Below the pieces are notes generated by a model. The model had not been told where the DNA came from, ran no database searches, and saw only the letters and a program-made list of their open reading frames with translations. This document shows, piece after piece, positions 24,523-34,322 of a DNA stretch of 64,000 nucleotides (its first letter is position 1; every line of letters begins with the position of its first letter). Source of the stretch: Cylicocyclus nassatus. Taxonomy: Eukaryota > Nematoda > Chromadorea > Rhabditida > Strongylidae. The stretch is from assembly GCA_958299035.1 (NCBI GenBank), contig CATQJL010000223.1:5259753-5323752 (forward strand). Direction: 5' to 3'. The position numbers and the translations under genes are program-made.

Positions 24523-26903
24523 TGTGTGTAGTGTGTGTGGTATGTGTAGTGTGTGTGGTGTGTGTGTGTGGTGTGTGTGTAGTGTGTGTGGTGTGTGCGT
24601 GTGGTGTGTGTGTGTCACAAAATTTATGGAGGGAGCTGCAGCCAAGCTTTCGAGCTACAATTTTGCATAACCAGTATGTAAGTCCGCCATGCACAAGGCG
24701 ATCTGGTTAGATAAGCGGGTCCTTCAAAACTTGAGCGTCAAACCGGTCCACGCGGTTTTGGCACTCAAAATTAGGTCGCTAATTAGACTTTTTGCAAAGT
24801 CATGGTCTGCCTGGTAGGTAAATCTGGACTCCATGTAACCCAAAAAGTGCTCATAAGGTTGCTTTTCTTCGAAAATAGCGCCAAAAAGTGGTGGTCGCGT
24901 AAACAATTGTTTTGGGGAGGTTTTACTTAAAAAATTGAAGAGATTCTTGTACGAACTTAGGCCAGAATGGCTATTGCCTTTATGAGGATTGCCAAGCCAA
25001 GTTTAAATCAGTGATCCATTCAAATTTGCTTTGTTTTTTTTTGCAACGAAGTTTTCTTTCGCGAAATCAAATATCTTAATGGAGATGTTTCAGGAATGAG
25101 CAATTTGTGATGCTCAGGATGAAGTTTGCATTGTACGGGGTTTTTTCATAGAAAAGCAAATACGTAAATTCCACTCATATGGTTCACGCACCACGCTGTA
25201 ACATACTCGCTTGCGTATCCTTATGATTGCATCATAGAGAAATAGGGGAGGGGAGAGAGAAGGAGGGCACACCTTGTATTCGCAAACTTTGGATAGCCTA
25301 CATGAGTTACAAAATTGCGTGAGTGACAAATATCACTTGTAAATTACTGAAATGTATCAAACCAGCCTTTAGAACTTTCTTCGGCTCCTGCGGTGTCCGC
25401 ATGAACTCCGTAGCATTTAAATAATTGTCATGAAGGGTGTGGTTAACGCCAGGCATCTCGCATCGTGGTTTTTAGCAGAAGGGTGAGGCGAAGTTGCCGA
25501 ACGGTGATGGGAGGAAAGGGGGTGAGAGACGGTAGTTTTCCCACTCTATTCAAATTCACACTGGCCTATGCCAGACCTAAAGTCGTTCGCCCGGATAGCG
25601 CGGATGATGCATGCTTACTTAGGCCCGTATGCACGTACATCCCCGCTGAGGAGGGGAGGGGATCTGAGAGGGGTTGCGTCATATCTCGTTACTTTACGTA
25701 TCTTTCTTCTTCCTTTTCTATCTTGCTTATGAAGGTTCTCATACCCTACTACCTGCGCATAATCGATCCCAGGTTACTGGCATAACTGATTAGATTTGTA
25801 CTATTTTGTGTGATCCCCTGTGGATCCCCAGGGGATCCCCAGGGGATCACACAAAATAGTACAAATCTAATCAGTTATGCTGGTAACCTGGCATCGATTA
25901 TGCGCAGGTAGTAGGGTATGAGAACCTTTATAAGCAAGATAGAAAAGGAAGAAGAAAGATACGTAAAGTAGCGAGATATGACGCATCCCCTCTCAGATCC
26001 CCTCCCCTCCCCAGCGGGGATGTACGTGCATACGGGCCTTATACATCTGTGTAAGAAGAAAGGTAGAAAACACCAACATCTTTAGGGACAAAGGTGGAAA
26101 GCAAGACTGTGCATGTCCAGAGGACCAAGCCGGCTGTCATCAAGTATTTTCTATTGTATCTGAAGTATTCTTTACAAACGTGAAACATTCAAGTGTCATT
26201 CAACCCACCTGTCTCCAAAAAATCCCCAGACTGGTGCGATTACTGTGGCAGATATCATATATACAGACCAAAGCAAACCGCCCTGCGTATCGTTTACGTC
26301 ATAAAATGCTTGAATGGCAGTTAAAAGTCCTTAATTTATTTTAATACAATGAAATGCAAAAGAGATGCAAGTGTACCTGCCACTGTCATTCTATCCAAGT
26401 AGTTTAATATATTAATGAGAATTAATATTAACATTTTCCAAATAGAACTTGATTTCTGCAATGAGCTCTAATTGCTGGCTTTGTTATCTTCACAGCGAGT
26501 TTTAAGAAGCCAAGATAAGCTAAGCCTAAGAAAGAATAGGTGAAAAAGTGCAACCTTTCTACGTCTCTGCTTTTCTTCTCTTTCATCTATTTTTGTAGCT
26601 TTTTTAACGTCCCCTTCTTTGCTTACACCCTCTTCGAAGCTCTGCTTCTTCTCTCTTGAACTCAATTTTCTTTCTCCAGATTTCTGTAAAAGCGAGATGT
26701 GCTCAACTCACAAATCTGCTGACGATTACCGCAACTGATTCAAGCTTAGGGGCTAATTCCGCTGAAGCCACTGAACCTTCTCCGGATTTTCTACCTTCTA
26801 CCGATTTAAGGTCAACACTTTTTTCATCGGATGACTTATCCAAGGAGTGGGGTTGGTTCCCTTCTTCAGATTTGCCTTCTTTTGATTTTTCTCCTTCTAT
26901 CAT
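8597..26903 (-). CDS. spin: Spinster-like MFS transporter (13 exons recovered)
   Basis: Exons, 5' to 3' on the minus strand: 26903-26712, 26683-26555, 26455-26377, 26329-26209, 26159-26078, 15449-15298, 15252-15170, 15084-14949, 14903-14751, 9329-9254, 9206-9063, 8922-8857, 8695-8597. Phases agree at every junction and give 504 codons. The first exons encode an acidic, Lys/Ser-rich cytosolic arm. Membrane helices begin at about residue 112 (INILNYLDRMTVAG). The MFS motif GDRYNRK is completed across two junctions, followed by FWLFVFSR, FYFAIPIGSGLGH, VDEPKRGA, IFGAITLTGGIVGIALGS and IIIPSRR with SHAFGDAHS. These blocks align along known Spinster proteins (SPNS/spin), lysosomal or plasma-membrane lipid transporters. 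The start ATG is preceded in frame by TGA. The second donor (GTTGCA) and fifth donor (GTTGGT) are weak. Two introns (10.6 and 5.4 kb) are transposon-filled. Helices 11-12 were not located. Confidence 0.85.
9883..10451 (+). mobile_element. CTCAGATAATCG-type MITE, copy 1
   Basis: It is one of seven related copies in the window, with a GC-rich body of about 585 bp and many internal hairpins (for example TTCTCGCGGA/TCCGCGAGAA). Its left end is degraded (CTCATAATCGCCG). Its right end stops at CCTGCCCC and directly abuts copy 2, so the terminal dozen bases are missing. It lies in the 5.4-kb Spinster intron. Confidence 0.75.
10452..11034 (+). mobile_element. CTCAGATAATCG-type MITE, copy 2
   Basis: It runs from CTCAGGTAATCGCCGGGGGC to GACGATTATCTGAG and is almost complete. 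It is head-to-tail with copy 1 and in the same Spinster intron. It has no coding capacity. Confidence 0.8.
11035..12071. other. Intron sequence, nothing recognised
   Basis: This stretch between MITE copies inside the Spinster intron has no convincing exon, repeat end or RNA gene on either strand. Confidence 0.4.
12072..12658 (+). mobile_element. CTCAGATAATCG-type MITE, copy 3
   Basis: Ends are CCAGATAATCGCCGGGGGC and CCGGCGACTATCTGAG. It is full length (about 587 bp) and in the same orientation as copies 1, 2, 4 and 5. The flanks show no clear duplication. Confidence 0.8.
12824..12954. repeat. Short inverted repeat (possible MITE)
   Basis: The left arm at 12824-12862 (GGAACGATTACCTCA and GGCACCGCCTCCGCGGA) pairs with the right arm at 12911-12954 (TTCGCGGAGGAGGTGC and TTGAGGTAATCATTCC). 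The loop is about 50 bp. No family is recognised. Confidence 0.5.
12985..13287 (+). mobile_element. CTCAGATAATCG-type MITE, copy 4, 5' half only
   Basis: It starts with CTCAGATAATCGCCGGAGG and follows the family for about 300 bp. It breaks off where copy 5 begins after CCACATA. The right half does not resume after copy 5, so this copy was truncated rather than simply split. Confidence 0.7.
13288..13878 (+). mobile_element. CTCAGATAATCG-type MITE, copy 5
   Basis: It is full length from CTCAGATAATCGCCGGGGGC to CGGCGATTATCTGAG (591 bp). It is preceded by TA and followed by CA. It lies in the middle of copy 4. Confidence 0.8.
13879..14750. other. Intron sequence, nothing recognised
   Basis: This is the remainder of the 5.4-kb Spinster intron up to the donor GTAAGT at 14745-14750. 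Open frames here have no splice-compatible match to the transporter and no other family resemblance. Confidence 0.4.
15828..16530 (-). mobile_element. Hairpin-ended repeat family, copy 1
   Basis: One end is a 38-bp nested hairpin: outer arms CCAGTGCG/CGCACTGG and inner arms CCTCTGC/GCAGAGG. The other end reads (minus strand) ACTTATAATAACGAGCTAAG, followed by a short TTTTTGTGTGTGTG run and GTTACGAAATTCGTAG. Copy 2 follows head-to-tail with no spacer. No ORF is seen. The hairpin recalls the 3' ends of Helitron-type elements, but the ends do not fit a canonical Helitron, so the class is open. It lies in the 10.6-kb Spinster intron. Confidence 0.65.
16531..17237 (-). mobile_element. Hairpin-ended repeat family, copy 2
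   Basis: It has the same layout as copy 1: hairpin at 16531-16567 and the conserved far end ATCATGACTTATAATAAGCGG (minus strand) at about 17237. The TG run is only about 10 bp here. It is tandem with copy 1. Confidence 0.65.
17672..19936 (+). mobile_element. CTCAGACA-type MITE with giant internal minisatellite
   Basis: Ends are CTCAGACAGCGGGTAGGACC and GGTCCGGTCGATTGTCTGAG, flanked by TA (17670-17671 and 19937-19938). The body has GC-rich unique arms (AAATCTGGCGGACTCGCGCC type) around a minisatellite. A 474-bp sister copy at 54424-54897 has the same arms with only a handful of units. It is inserted in the left arm of the 5.7-kb TIR element. Confidence 0.85.
17755..19690 (+). repeat. ~24-bp minisatellite, roughly 80 units, with 898-bp higher-order duplication
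   Basis: The unit is about CTCCGGATACCTCCCATTTT plus CTG and its GGAGACC variants. Units of 22-24 bp let all three frames stay open, giving long meaningless ORFs on both strands. Marker variants recur with a constant shift of 898 bp: CTCCGAATAC at 18401 and 19299, and TCTCCGGATA at 17861 and 18759. So a block of about 900 bp was duplicated in tandem. Confidence 0.9.
20320..21697. repeat. Inverted-end segment nested in the 5.7-kb element
   Basis: GGAATGATATCCACGAA near 20320 is matched by its inverse at about 21681-21697. Next to both ends are repeated CCATTTTATTC motifs. It may be a separate element of about 1.4 kb inside the larger one. No ORF is seen. Confidence 0.5.
23070..23689. other. 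Intron sequence, nothing recognised
   Basis: This lies between the 5.7-kb TIR element and the TG-rich repeat, inside the Spinster 10.6-kb intron. No exon or repeat end could be supported. Confidence 0.35.
23690..25110 (+). mobile_element. Hairpin-ended repeat family, degenerate copy with expanded TG tract
   Basis: It starts ATCATGACTTATAATAAAG, as the other copies do, then a very long TG region, then CACAAAATTTATGGAGGGAG and a body alignable with the copy at 49560 (GGTCCACGCGGTTTTGGC, GCGCCAAAAAGTGG, GCGTAAACAATTG, GGTTTTAC). The terminal hairpin is not recognisable. It lies in the 10.6-kb Spinster intron. Confidence 0.6.
23724..24613 (+). repeat. TG-rich microsatellite/minisatellite, ~0.9 kb
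   Basis: It is made of TGTGTGTGTGG, TGTGTATGG and TGTGCG variants. A block with the marker AGTGTGTGTGGTGTGTGCGT recurs at 24001 and 24304, a tandem duplication with a 303-bp shift. All frames are open on both strands without meaning. Confidence 0.9.
25622..26038. mobile_element. Harbinger-like fold-back MITE, copy with TTA duplication
   Basis: This 417-bp element is a nearly perfect palindrome centred near 25830 (GGATCCCCAGGGGATC). Ends GGCCCGTATGCACGTACATC and GATGTACGTGCATACGGGCC are flanked by TTA on both sides (25619-25621 and 26039-26041). A 3-bp TWA target and GGSCC ends are hallmarks of PIF/Harbinger elements. It lies 39 bp beyond the exon at 26078 of the Spinster gene. Confidence 0.75.
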
Positions 26904-27530
26904 GGCTACAAACCTGTATGATCACAATGCGAACAAAATAATGTCGAGAATTGTTACAGAATCAAAAGTCAAGACAAGAAACATGTCTTCAGTTCCAATT
27001 GGAACTAAAAACAATATGCAAGCTCAGCTTATCACAGCTTATCCATTCTCCATAAGTAAGTTTATTCTATTTCTAGTTCACTATAATCATCTTTTCACTT
27101 ATGCGGATATCAGTCTCTGTGGTGTTGGAGAGGAACAGCGTTAACTGCATGATGATTCAGGAAAACTTATTTAGCACTAGATGGCGCACCCGGATCGCGC
27201 GACCCGTGGGTCTGAACAGCTGATGCCGCGAAGGGTATCGTTCTTAGAATGTACAACTACCTTCTCAAGTTTCCAATCTCCTACTCTTCTTCACCCTTGG
27301 CATGCTCCTTTCTTTTTTCTTGCGCCCTCTCCAGACCTGCGCTTACCGTTCCTGCGGCTCCTGCTTGACTTGTCCTTCATCCTGGCTGCATCGCCTTGCA
27401 ATAACGCATCTCCCTCACCGCGGAATGAGAATGAGCTTTACCACCCGTGTTTAACCGGATATCGGAGAATGCTTGGTCAATATATGATGAGCTTCCATTT
27501 GCGTGGATTTGAGTAAACATGAATTCCAAT
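26904..27530. other. Upstream region of the Spinster-like gene
   Basis: This is sequence 5' of the start codon at 26903 (gene reads leftward). I see no clear TATA box, trans-splice acceptor or other element that could be called with support. Open frames on the plus strand are antisense to the gene's first exons or lack family resemblance. Confidence 0.35.
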
Positions 27531-27539
27531 GAAAAATAG

Positions 27540-28042
27540 CCTAAAGCCGTTTCGGGGTCGAAAACATCTGCGTGCAAACTCAGCTCAATTGGTTGAGCGG
27601 CTGCGTTTCTGTAACGCACATACCCTCCAAACAGACAATCTATATATATCTCTATATATATAAACTCAAAAACTGTCCGTTTGGAGGGTATCTGAGTTAC
27701 AGAAACGCACGCCGCTTTACCGATTGGGCTGAAAGTTTGCATACAGATGTTTCCGACCCCGGAGACGGTTTAAGGCTACTTTTTGCGGCGATTCACTGGG
27801 TCCTTCCTACCGATTTATTGATTTGTTTACGTTTTCCTAAGGATTTGAAGGGTTATCATGTTTGATCAAGCATTTTGCCAAAGTTCAGTAAAGAAGGGCG
27901 ATGAAGCTCATTTTCACATCAGGATCACGAGGATGCGGTTACGAAGCGGGTCCCAGGGTAAGTCATCCACAACATATAAGAAGGGGGGGGGGGGCTTGCA
28001 GATAGGTGACCCATGACCCGGGCTGGCCGGGAAAGCCAACTA
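27540..28042 (+). mobile_element. Helitron-like repeat, with an inverted partial copy at its left end
   Basis: From about 27640 the sequence reads TCTATATATATCTCTATATA, then a CCGATTGGGCTGAAAGTTTGC block, and ends in a GC-rich CCGGGCTGGCCGGGAAAGCC followed by CTAG|T at 28039-28043. A TC start, a GC hairpin and a CTAG end before T fit Helitrons. Bases 27540-27640 repeat the start of this unit in inverse orientation (TTTCTGTAACGCACATACCC against GGGTATCTGAGTTACAGAAA). Confidence 0.55.
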
Positions 28043-28049
28043 GTATATA

Positions 28050-28719
28050 CAGGGTGTCCCAAAAGTAAGTACACACTTTTCAATCGTTAATATCTCTCTC
28101 CCCATTACGTCTTTTTCTGCCATTCGAATACCATTCTGTAGAGGAAGCTTCAACTTAGATTTACAGTGTTGAGCGAATAACCGATCGCTCTTCATTACTG
28201 TAGGATTAGTGTAGGAACTTCGACAAGGATTTTAGACCAATAGAAGCCATAATCTGCCTCGGAACAAAACTAAACAAGCCAAAAACTCTTACACTATGGT
28301 AATGGAAGCCGCTGACTTCAAATATGGAATTTACACTCAACTGTGATGCTTCTTTGCAAAGTTATCCTACGTGAAACGTAATAGCCGAATTCCCAGTATT
28401 CGTCAGAAATGTGATTAGACCGTCAAAAAAGCTGAAAACACTCGTAAAAAGTTGTGTAATGGAATTAGCGTGCGCGAAAACCTTAGTAAACAAATTTTCA
28501 GATTTTTAGAAAAAAGTTTTGTTAGTTGGCATATTTCACAATGGTTCCATCTGGAAGTTCTTACCGTAATCCTACAGTAACGAAAAGCGATCGGTGATTC
28601 GATCAACACTGTAAATCTAAGTTGAAGTCTCCCCTACAGAATGGTACTTGAACGGCCAAAAAAGACCCATTGGGAAGAGGGATATTGACGATTGAAAAGT
28701 GTGTACTTACTTTTGGGAC

Positions 28720-28725
<6 letters not shown>
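28050..28725. mobile_element. MITE with CAGGGTGTCCCAAAAGT ends
   Basis: The left end CAGGGTGTCCCAAAAGTAAG and right end CTTACTTTTGGGACACCCTA are inverted, and pairing continues (GTACACACTTTTCAATCG). Flanks are TA-rich, so the exact duplication is ambiguous but fits TA. The interior is also partly paired around GCGATCGGT. No transposase frame. It separates two Helitron-like units. Confidence 0.7.
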
Positions 28726-28762
<37 letters not shown>

Positions 28763-28779
28763 TATATACATATATATAT

Positions 28780-29236
28780 ATATATAACTTAAAGTTTGTG
28801 CAACTCTTGACCGTATGTTTTTATAGACTCCTTTGCGCGTGAACCGATTGAGCTGAAATTTTGCACATATATGTTTTCGATCCCGTAGATGGGTTAAGGC
28901 TGCTTTTTGAAGCGATTCGCTGGATCCTTCTATTGATTTATTGGTTTTGGCACTTTGCAACGAAAGTGAAGTCTTGTCAACCACTATCGTACCCCATGTA
29001 CATTTTGGTGTAGACAATGCTGTAAAGTTCATTTTCACTGTAAAGTGTAGAAGATGCAGTTACTCCAACCAGTCACTCTGAGGTAAGCTCAGGCAGGAGG
29101 GTAAGGGGGAGGGGTCTTCAGTGCAGTATCGAGGCTGCAATAGGGTATGGCCGAACCGAAAAAGAAGGGAGGAGAGACAAAGTGTGGTTTGGCCATACTC
29201 CTAAACGGTTACTCGGGCTGGATCGGGAAAGCCAGC
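28780..29236 (+). mobile_element. Helitron-like repeat, second unit
   Basis: It follows the same order as the unit ending at 28042: TATATATATAACTT, then GAACCGATTGAGCTGAAATTTTGC, TTTTCGATCCCGTAGATGGG, GCGATTCGCTGGATCC, ending CTCGGGCTGGATCGGGAAAGC and CAGCTA. The canonical CTAGT end is altered. Confidence 0.5.
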
Positions 29237-29659
29237 TACTTTTTTATATATAGAGATAAGGCAGCTTGCCCCTGGACTAAGTAAGCGTGCAGATTCGAAG
29301 TGAGAGGTCAATAACAGATATTCTTCCTGCATTTGAACGATACAACACAGTAATGTTTGAGCAGGATCTACTTTCGCTTGCACAAGGGCGGCAACGCCAC
29401 AGATAAATGTTGCTCTTGTATAAGCGTAGTCGAATTTTGGGCACGGATAACTTTATCTGCTTCTACGCGGGCTTCTAGCTGCACAGTTGAAAGGCATCTG
29501 ATCAATCCTTTGGAAAGAAATGGGCTCAAATTCGCTTGTTTATGATACCCATCATTTGGCAGTAAAGGGACGCCGCGATCGCGGAAAGCCCGGTCGCATT
29601 TCTATTTCACTTCCTTTGTGGTTTGCGAAGACTCTCATGCGCTGGGCAATCGCTGCATC

Positions 29660-31043
29660 ACGAAACGAGGGAGTATTAGCTTTGTCGTCCACCCTCTATT
29701 GTAAATTATCGGTTCGCATAAGATCCTACTCATTGGCTATCCTACGTCTACACTCTCCACGTCAAAGACCACTAGCATCAACAGTTTCCCTTCAACATCA
29801 GCAAATGAAACAGAACTGGATGCCTTCTATGAAAACATGAAAGTCGTCTATAACGTGAATCCTTACAAGTTTGTTGGGGGCGAAAATCGGGAATAAGAGG
29901 AATATAATGCTGTTTTGTTCGGATTCTCTTGGCTTCACGACTCTTCCATGGATTCTCTATCTTTATGGGAAGAACACCGCCGGCGAACATGGGAGCCTAA
30001 CAATGGGACCCCAACTAAGGCACTGCCCCACCGGCAGCTCAGATGGTGTTCTAACGGCTGAGATATTCGCATCCACACTGGATCCCAGGATCCTATTTCG
30101 CATGGATTCATGGCGCGACACATCAGTTTCGCGTGGGTCCTCGCGCAAAAGCATGCCAGCACGATGCAAGTCGCCCTATAATACGATCCTAAGGTCCAGT
30201 TTAGTGGCGTATATCTCAGCCGTTAGTGAGCCATTAGCGCTGCTGCTTGGGCCGTGCCTTAGTTGGGGCCCCAAATTACTTTCCGCGCAAAATCCTCATA
30301 GGTCCAGATTTGCCTGGACGCTGCCTTTAACCGGAATTGGAGAAGATTATTCGATGTCTTAGTGGTTCCCATCCTTCTGTAGGGTCTCCGACCACCGCCT
30401 TTTCGAAAGTACAGTTAGATCAAAAATTGGAAGAAGAATGACCACAGCGTCGCGAGAGGAAAAAAGATCGTTTATGCGGCGACAGCTTTAGGATTGTCAA
30501 GTCGTGACTGGCTCATCGAGGAGAACCAACGACGACTACGACAGACTTCTGAAAGGAACGTGAGCCTGCAGAAAATGTGCCTCAACGATTTGTGAGGAAA
30601 ATTTGTAACGCATCTCGAGAAACAACAAGCGATTGCCCAAAAGGGAGAGGGCAGAAAGATTCGAATACAATTCATCACGAGCTACTGATGGCGAACCCCA
30701 GTTGAAAAATGCTTTGCAGATTAACCTTCGTAAGTGCAAAGCGAAGATAATCGAAGCAGCCGAAAGAAAAGGAAGTTTCAAAAAGTGCCGGAGGGACTTC
30801 TGCGATGCTACTACAACGGACCGGTTGCAGCGCTGCCAAACGGGGACGGAACCCCAACTGATTCCCGACAAAAAATGGAATTAATTGCGGAAGACATTAA
30901 TACGTTTCGGACCGCGAAATCGCGCGCGGCAAAAAAGAGTGCACTTTCAGCCATTAGCCAACAAAGGACCTTATTTCGTAAACTGTGAGCTGCATCTATG
31001 AGCAGCTTTTCGGATAAGTTCCATACCCAAAGTTCTAAATGGA
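29660..31043 (+). pseudogene. RTE-type LINE, endonuclease and inter-domain part, decayed
   Basis: Frame-shifted translation shows RTE-like blocks: a CFVVHPL-like remnant of the AP-endonuclease GVGFVVHP motif near 29680, ETELDAFYEN near 29810, then after a MITE a stretch with SRDWLIEENQRR near 30500 and KKCRRDFCD / YNGPVAALPNGDGT near 30790-30860. Many stops and shifts. It is interrupted at 30003-30282 by a MITE and ends at the TTAA element starting 31048. The rest resumes at about 32810. Confidence 0.65.
30003..30282. mobile_element. Inverted-repeat MITE inside the RTE remnant
   Basis: Left GGGACCCCAACTAAGGCACT pairs with right GTGCCTTAGTTGGGGCCCC. Pairing continues through CAGCTCAGATGG / CCATTAGCGCTG and CGGCTGAGATATTCGC / ATATCTCAGCCG. 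A related copy lies at 50976-51190. Confidence 0.65.
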
Positions 31044-31047
31044 TTAA

Positions 31048-32586
31048 CACATTGACGACAAGGCCGATTTTTCGATTACTGCCATTTCGGACAGGAGCCT
31101 TTTTTGCTCTGCCAAACTTATGACCCACTCGTGGGTCGTATTGTCCGAAATGGTAGTCTTTTTGTAAGAAATTCAGAACGTGTCTCCGAGAATTTCCCCA
31201 CAAGGGTTATCGAACGCGCTGATTACCAAACTATGATTTATTTCAGTTTTGGCAGTATACGGTAAAATTACGGTAGTCATTATCTAGGAACCCAACATCA
31301 TGGAATTCATGAAAAATTGTGTTTTGGGGATTATTTCACGTGCTGATCACGATTATAGTGTCCATTTGTTCACTACATTCTCACGGTGGGACTACGGTAG
31401 CAGTACGGTAGAATTTTCGTAGAAATTAAGAAACTGATTTTAGAAGGTGGTATCAAAACTTGAGACTATCATTTTCGTAATCAGCATGCTACAAAACCTA
31501 AATATGCAAAGTTCGAGCTTCCTAGGACGGAAAATGCAAAAAATCAATAAAATCAATAAAATCGATAATTTTTGGTGGATTAACGTCAGCCTCTTGCCCG
31601 CCCCGTATTACTCTTAGGGCCGCATGCACTAATATCCCCGCGGGGAGGGGATCGCAGCTTCAGAAGAAAGCTTCATATCCTGAAGCTCCAGTTATCTGGA
31701 TTTACGCTGTCTACCTATCCGTAAGTATTCCTACTACCCTTCACTATGAACATGTTGAACAGGAGCGAGAAGCTGTACAAACCGCATTTTCCAGCTTTTG
31801 TATGATCCCTGATGATCCCCGGCGCTTTTCTTTAAAGTCATTTTTCTTTCTCCGAAGTCAACGAAAACCTTCCAAAGTTGTACTGAACATCTAACACAAT
31901 ACTGCTAAGCATGTTGCTGATGAGGACAAATGAGTTTTTGAAAAGTCGAATTTTTCGATAAGCCTCAAATTCCGACTTGTGGATCATCGCAAATTTCATG
32001 ACTTCAAAACATCATTTGTTCTTAGCAGCAACATGCTTAGCACTGTCGGGTTAGACAATCTGCACAACTCTGGAGATTCTTCGTTAACTTCGGAGAAAGA
32101 AAAATGACTTTGAAAAAAAGCGCAAGGGATCATCAGGGATCATACAAAAGCTGGAAAATGCGGTTTGTACAGCTTCTCGCTCCTGTTCAACATGTCCATA
32201 GTGAAGGGTAATAGGAATACTTACGGATAGGTACACAACGTGAAATCCAGGTATCTGGAGTTTCGAAATATAAAGCTTTCTTTTAAGCTGCGATCCCCTC
32301 CCCGCGGGGATGTTAGTGCATGCGGCCCTTAGATGTAAACTTGATTCTCCAGAAACAACATCATTTTACGAAGAATTTGAGCTAAAGCTTGTGCCTTATA
32401 GATGTCTACCGTATACCAACCGTAACATCACACTACAGTATCCCGAGCCTGGACCACTCTGGCTAGAGCTTCACCTAAGTGCCCCCGATCATGTGCCAGA
32501 ACCCCGTACAATTCCGTCGTAAACTGGCAAAGATAGCGCTTCATGAATCTTACGGCCCACCGATGGGTCGTATTGTCGTCAATGTG
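31048..32586. mobile_element. TTAA-flanked element, probably piggyBac-like MITE
   Basis: Both ends read CACATTGACGAC next to TTAA (31044-31047 and 32587-32590), and both have an inner GACCCAC/GGGTCGTATTGTC block. A TTAA target is the mark of piggyBac elements; the terminal bases are not the classic CCC. It has split the RTE remnant and itself carries a Harbinger-like element at 31617-32328. Without that insert it would be about 825 bp. Confidence 0.65.
31617..32328. mobile_element. Harbinger-like fold-back MITE, copy A
   Basis: Ends GGGCCGCATGCACTAATATC and its inverse GATGTTAGTGCATGCGGCCC are flanked by TTA on both sides (31614-31616 and 32329-32331). The inverted arms are over 300 bp long and meet around 31950 near GCATGTTGCTG motifs. 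712 bp, no ORF. It is the same family as 52205-52926. Confidence 0.8.
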
Positions 32587-32809
32587 TTAAAGTGTTTGAA
32601 TTTTGTTGCTTCTGAAGGACTTGTGTGCTTTCCTGAAAAATAGGATCAAGTACTCAGTTTCTAATAATATCCAATACCTATGTTGTACACGGTACACATC
32701 AGTATTGAAACTGCAGTTTTTCTCTTTGATTTCAAAGCAAAGTTGCGACGTCGCACGCGTCGTTCGCGTTGCCGCACTTCGTTGCAACCGTTGTTTTGTT
32801 TGACCTCAA

Positions 32810-33990
32810 ATCTCCCGAAGCGGCACACTTCTACAGAGTCATTTAAAAAGTAGAAGCTTAGGCTTTGACTTGATGAGCTTGAACTAGAAGAAAACCTCCT
32901 AGAAACGTCAAAATGATCTTTCAAAGCAGCGTGCTGCATTATGTGCAGCACCGGTCCGAAACATGTTAACAACCTCTTCCGCTCATTAACGCCCGTGCCG
33001 AAGCTGATTGTTCCTATTGGAGAAGTATCATCACCAACTCTTCGTGCTGAAGTGATGCAGACCGTAAAGACGTCCAAGGCTCCAGAGCTAAGTCTAGACC
33101 ACTTCTCTATCTAACTTCTGCGAGCCAGAAGACATCGTCTACGAAGATTCTCGCGCTGCATTTGACATCCAAAGGAGAAGGATCTTTTATCAGTGGAAAC
33201 CTCAAGGACCGTTCTTCTCTTTAAAAAGGGCGAATGGGAGGATCTTGGAGATTCCGTCTAATATGCCTGCCGAGCGTGCAGTGCAAGCTTTTTACTAGAT
33301 TATCCTCGGATGCATATCAAGGGCACTTGATGAAGCCCACTCCCAAGGACAAGCTGGATTCCGGAAAGGATTCAGCTTGGATCATATACAGACGGTTTCG
33401 AGGGTCATGTAAGTCTGCCGCGAACACCGAGTCTTTTGTTCTAACCTTTACCGGCTACGAAAAAGCCTTCGACAGGTCGAAACCACCGCCATTCGTCAGC
33501 GCATCAATCAAGGAGTGGTCCCAGGTTTTTGAGACACACATATGATGCAGCTATTCCACACATGCTGATCACCAATTAGCAAGGAGGTCCGACAAGGCGA
33601 CACAATCTCGTAGTGTGTGATGGAGTCACTGGAATGGGATAATAGAGGCATAAACTTAAGGGGAATTTCTTTCAAATCTTCGTTTCGCGGCCGACATCGT
33701 TCTCATTTCTAGCAGTATCCCAGAAGCACAGACGATGCTGAAGGAACTAATGAAGTAGGGAAGAAAATCGGACTGCGAATAATTCGCAAGAAGACTCAGC
33801 TCATAAAGAACATCCTTTGCGAAGGTGCGGAAATGGAACTGGAAGGCACTCATGATGGAGTAGTCTTCTTAGGCCTCGGGCAGAGTTCACGCTGCAGACC
33901 ACATTTAGATCCTTCACTCACTAATTGCAAGCGCGGCAGGATTCAAACAACACATTACTACTCAGCTTTTTCCAATATTGGAGATTGCCT
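32810..33990 (+). pseudogene. RTE-type LINE, reverse transcriptase part, decayed
   Basis: Broken translation contains RTE reverse transcriptase blocks in order: VPIGEVSSPTLRAEV near 33010, TSRTVLLFKKG near 33205, GQAGFRKGFSLDHIQTVSRV near 33347, GYEKAFDR near 33456, VRQGDTIS near 33587, then KKIGLRI near 33760 and GVVFLGLG near 33855. Frame changes and stops are frequent. It continues the remnant at 29660-31043. Confidence 0.7.
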
Positions 33991-34154
33991 ATTCCAGACA
34001 AGCCGTCCACTTTCCAAAAAGTTTGTTTGAAGATCTTTTGCATGCGAAAATCTTCCCCGTCTCATTTCGATTTCATTTCTCATTCTCCAATTCCATTTCC
34101 AACGTATTCACCAGCCGGTGAGATCGTTCGAGAAAGAATGAAACTCCTAGACTG

Positions 34155-34322
34155 CTGATCTCCATTCAACACTTTCAACACCGGCAACACTTTCAACACT
34201 TTCAGCACTGGCAACACTTTCAACACTTTCAAACACCGGTAACACTTTCAACACTTTCAACACCGGCAACACTTTCAACACCGGCAACACTTTCAACACC
34301 GGCAACACTGGCAAAGTATGGC
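34155..34322 (+). repeat. ~18-21-bp minisatellite
   Basis: Tandem units of AACACTTTCAACACCGGC and the shorter AACACTTTC variant, about nine units. No host gene is evident around it. Confidence 0.85.

Noticed and set aside
23624..24710. Cys/Val- and Thr/His-repeat frames
   Set aside because: They are translations of TG/CA microsatellite with no start context or unique sequence.
25465..25785. 106-codon plus-strand frame
   Set aside because: Its second half is inside the palindromic Harbinger-like element and the first half has no resemblance to any family.
26656..27144. 162-codon plus-strand frame
   Set aside because: It lies antisense to the first exons of the Spinster gene, whose splice phases and N-terminal arm are better supported.
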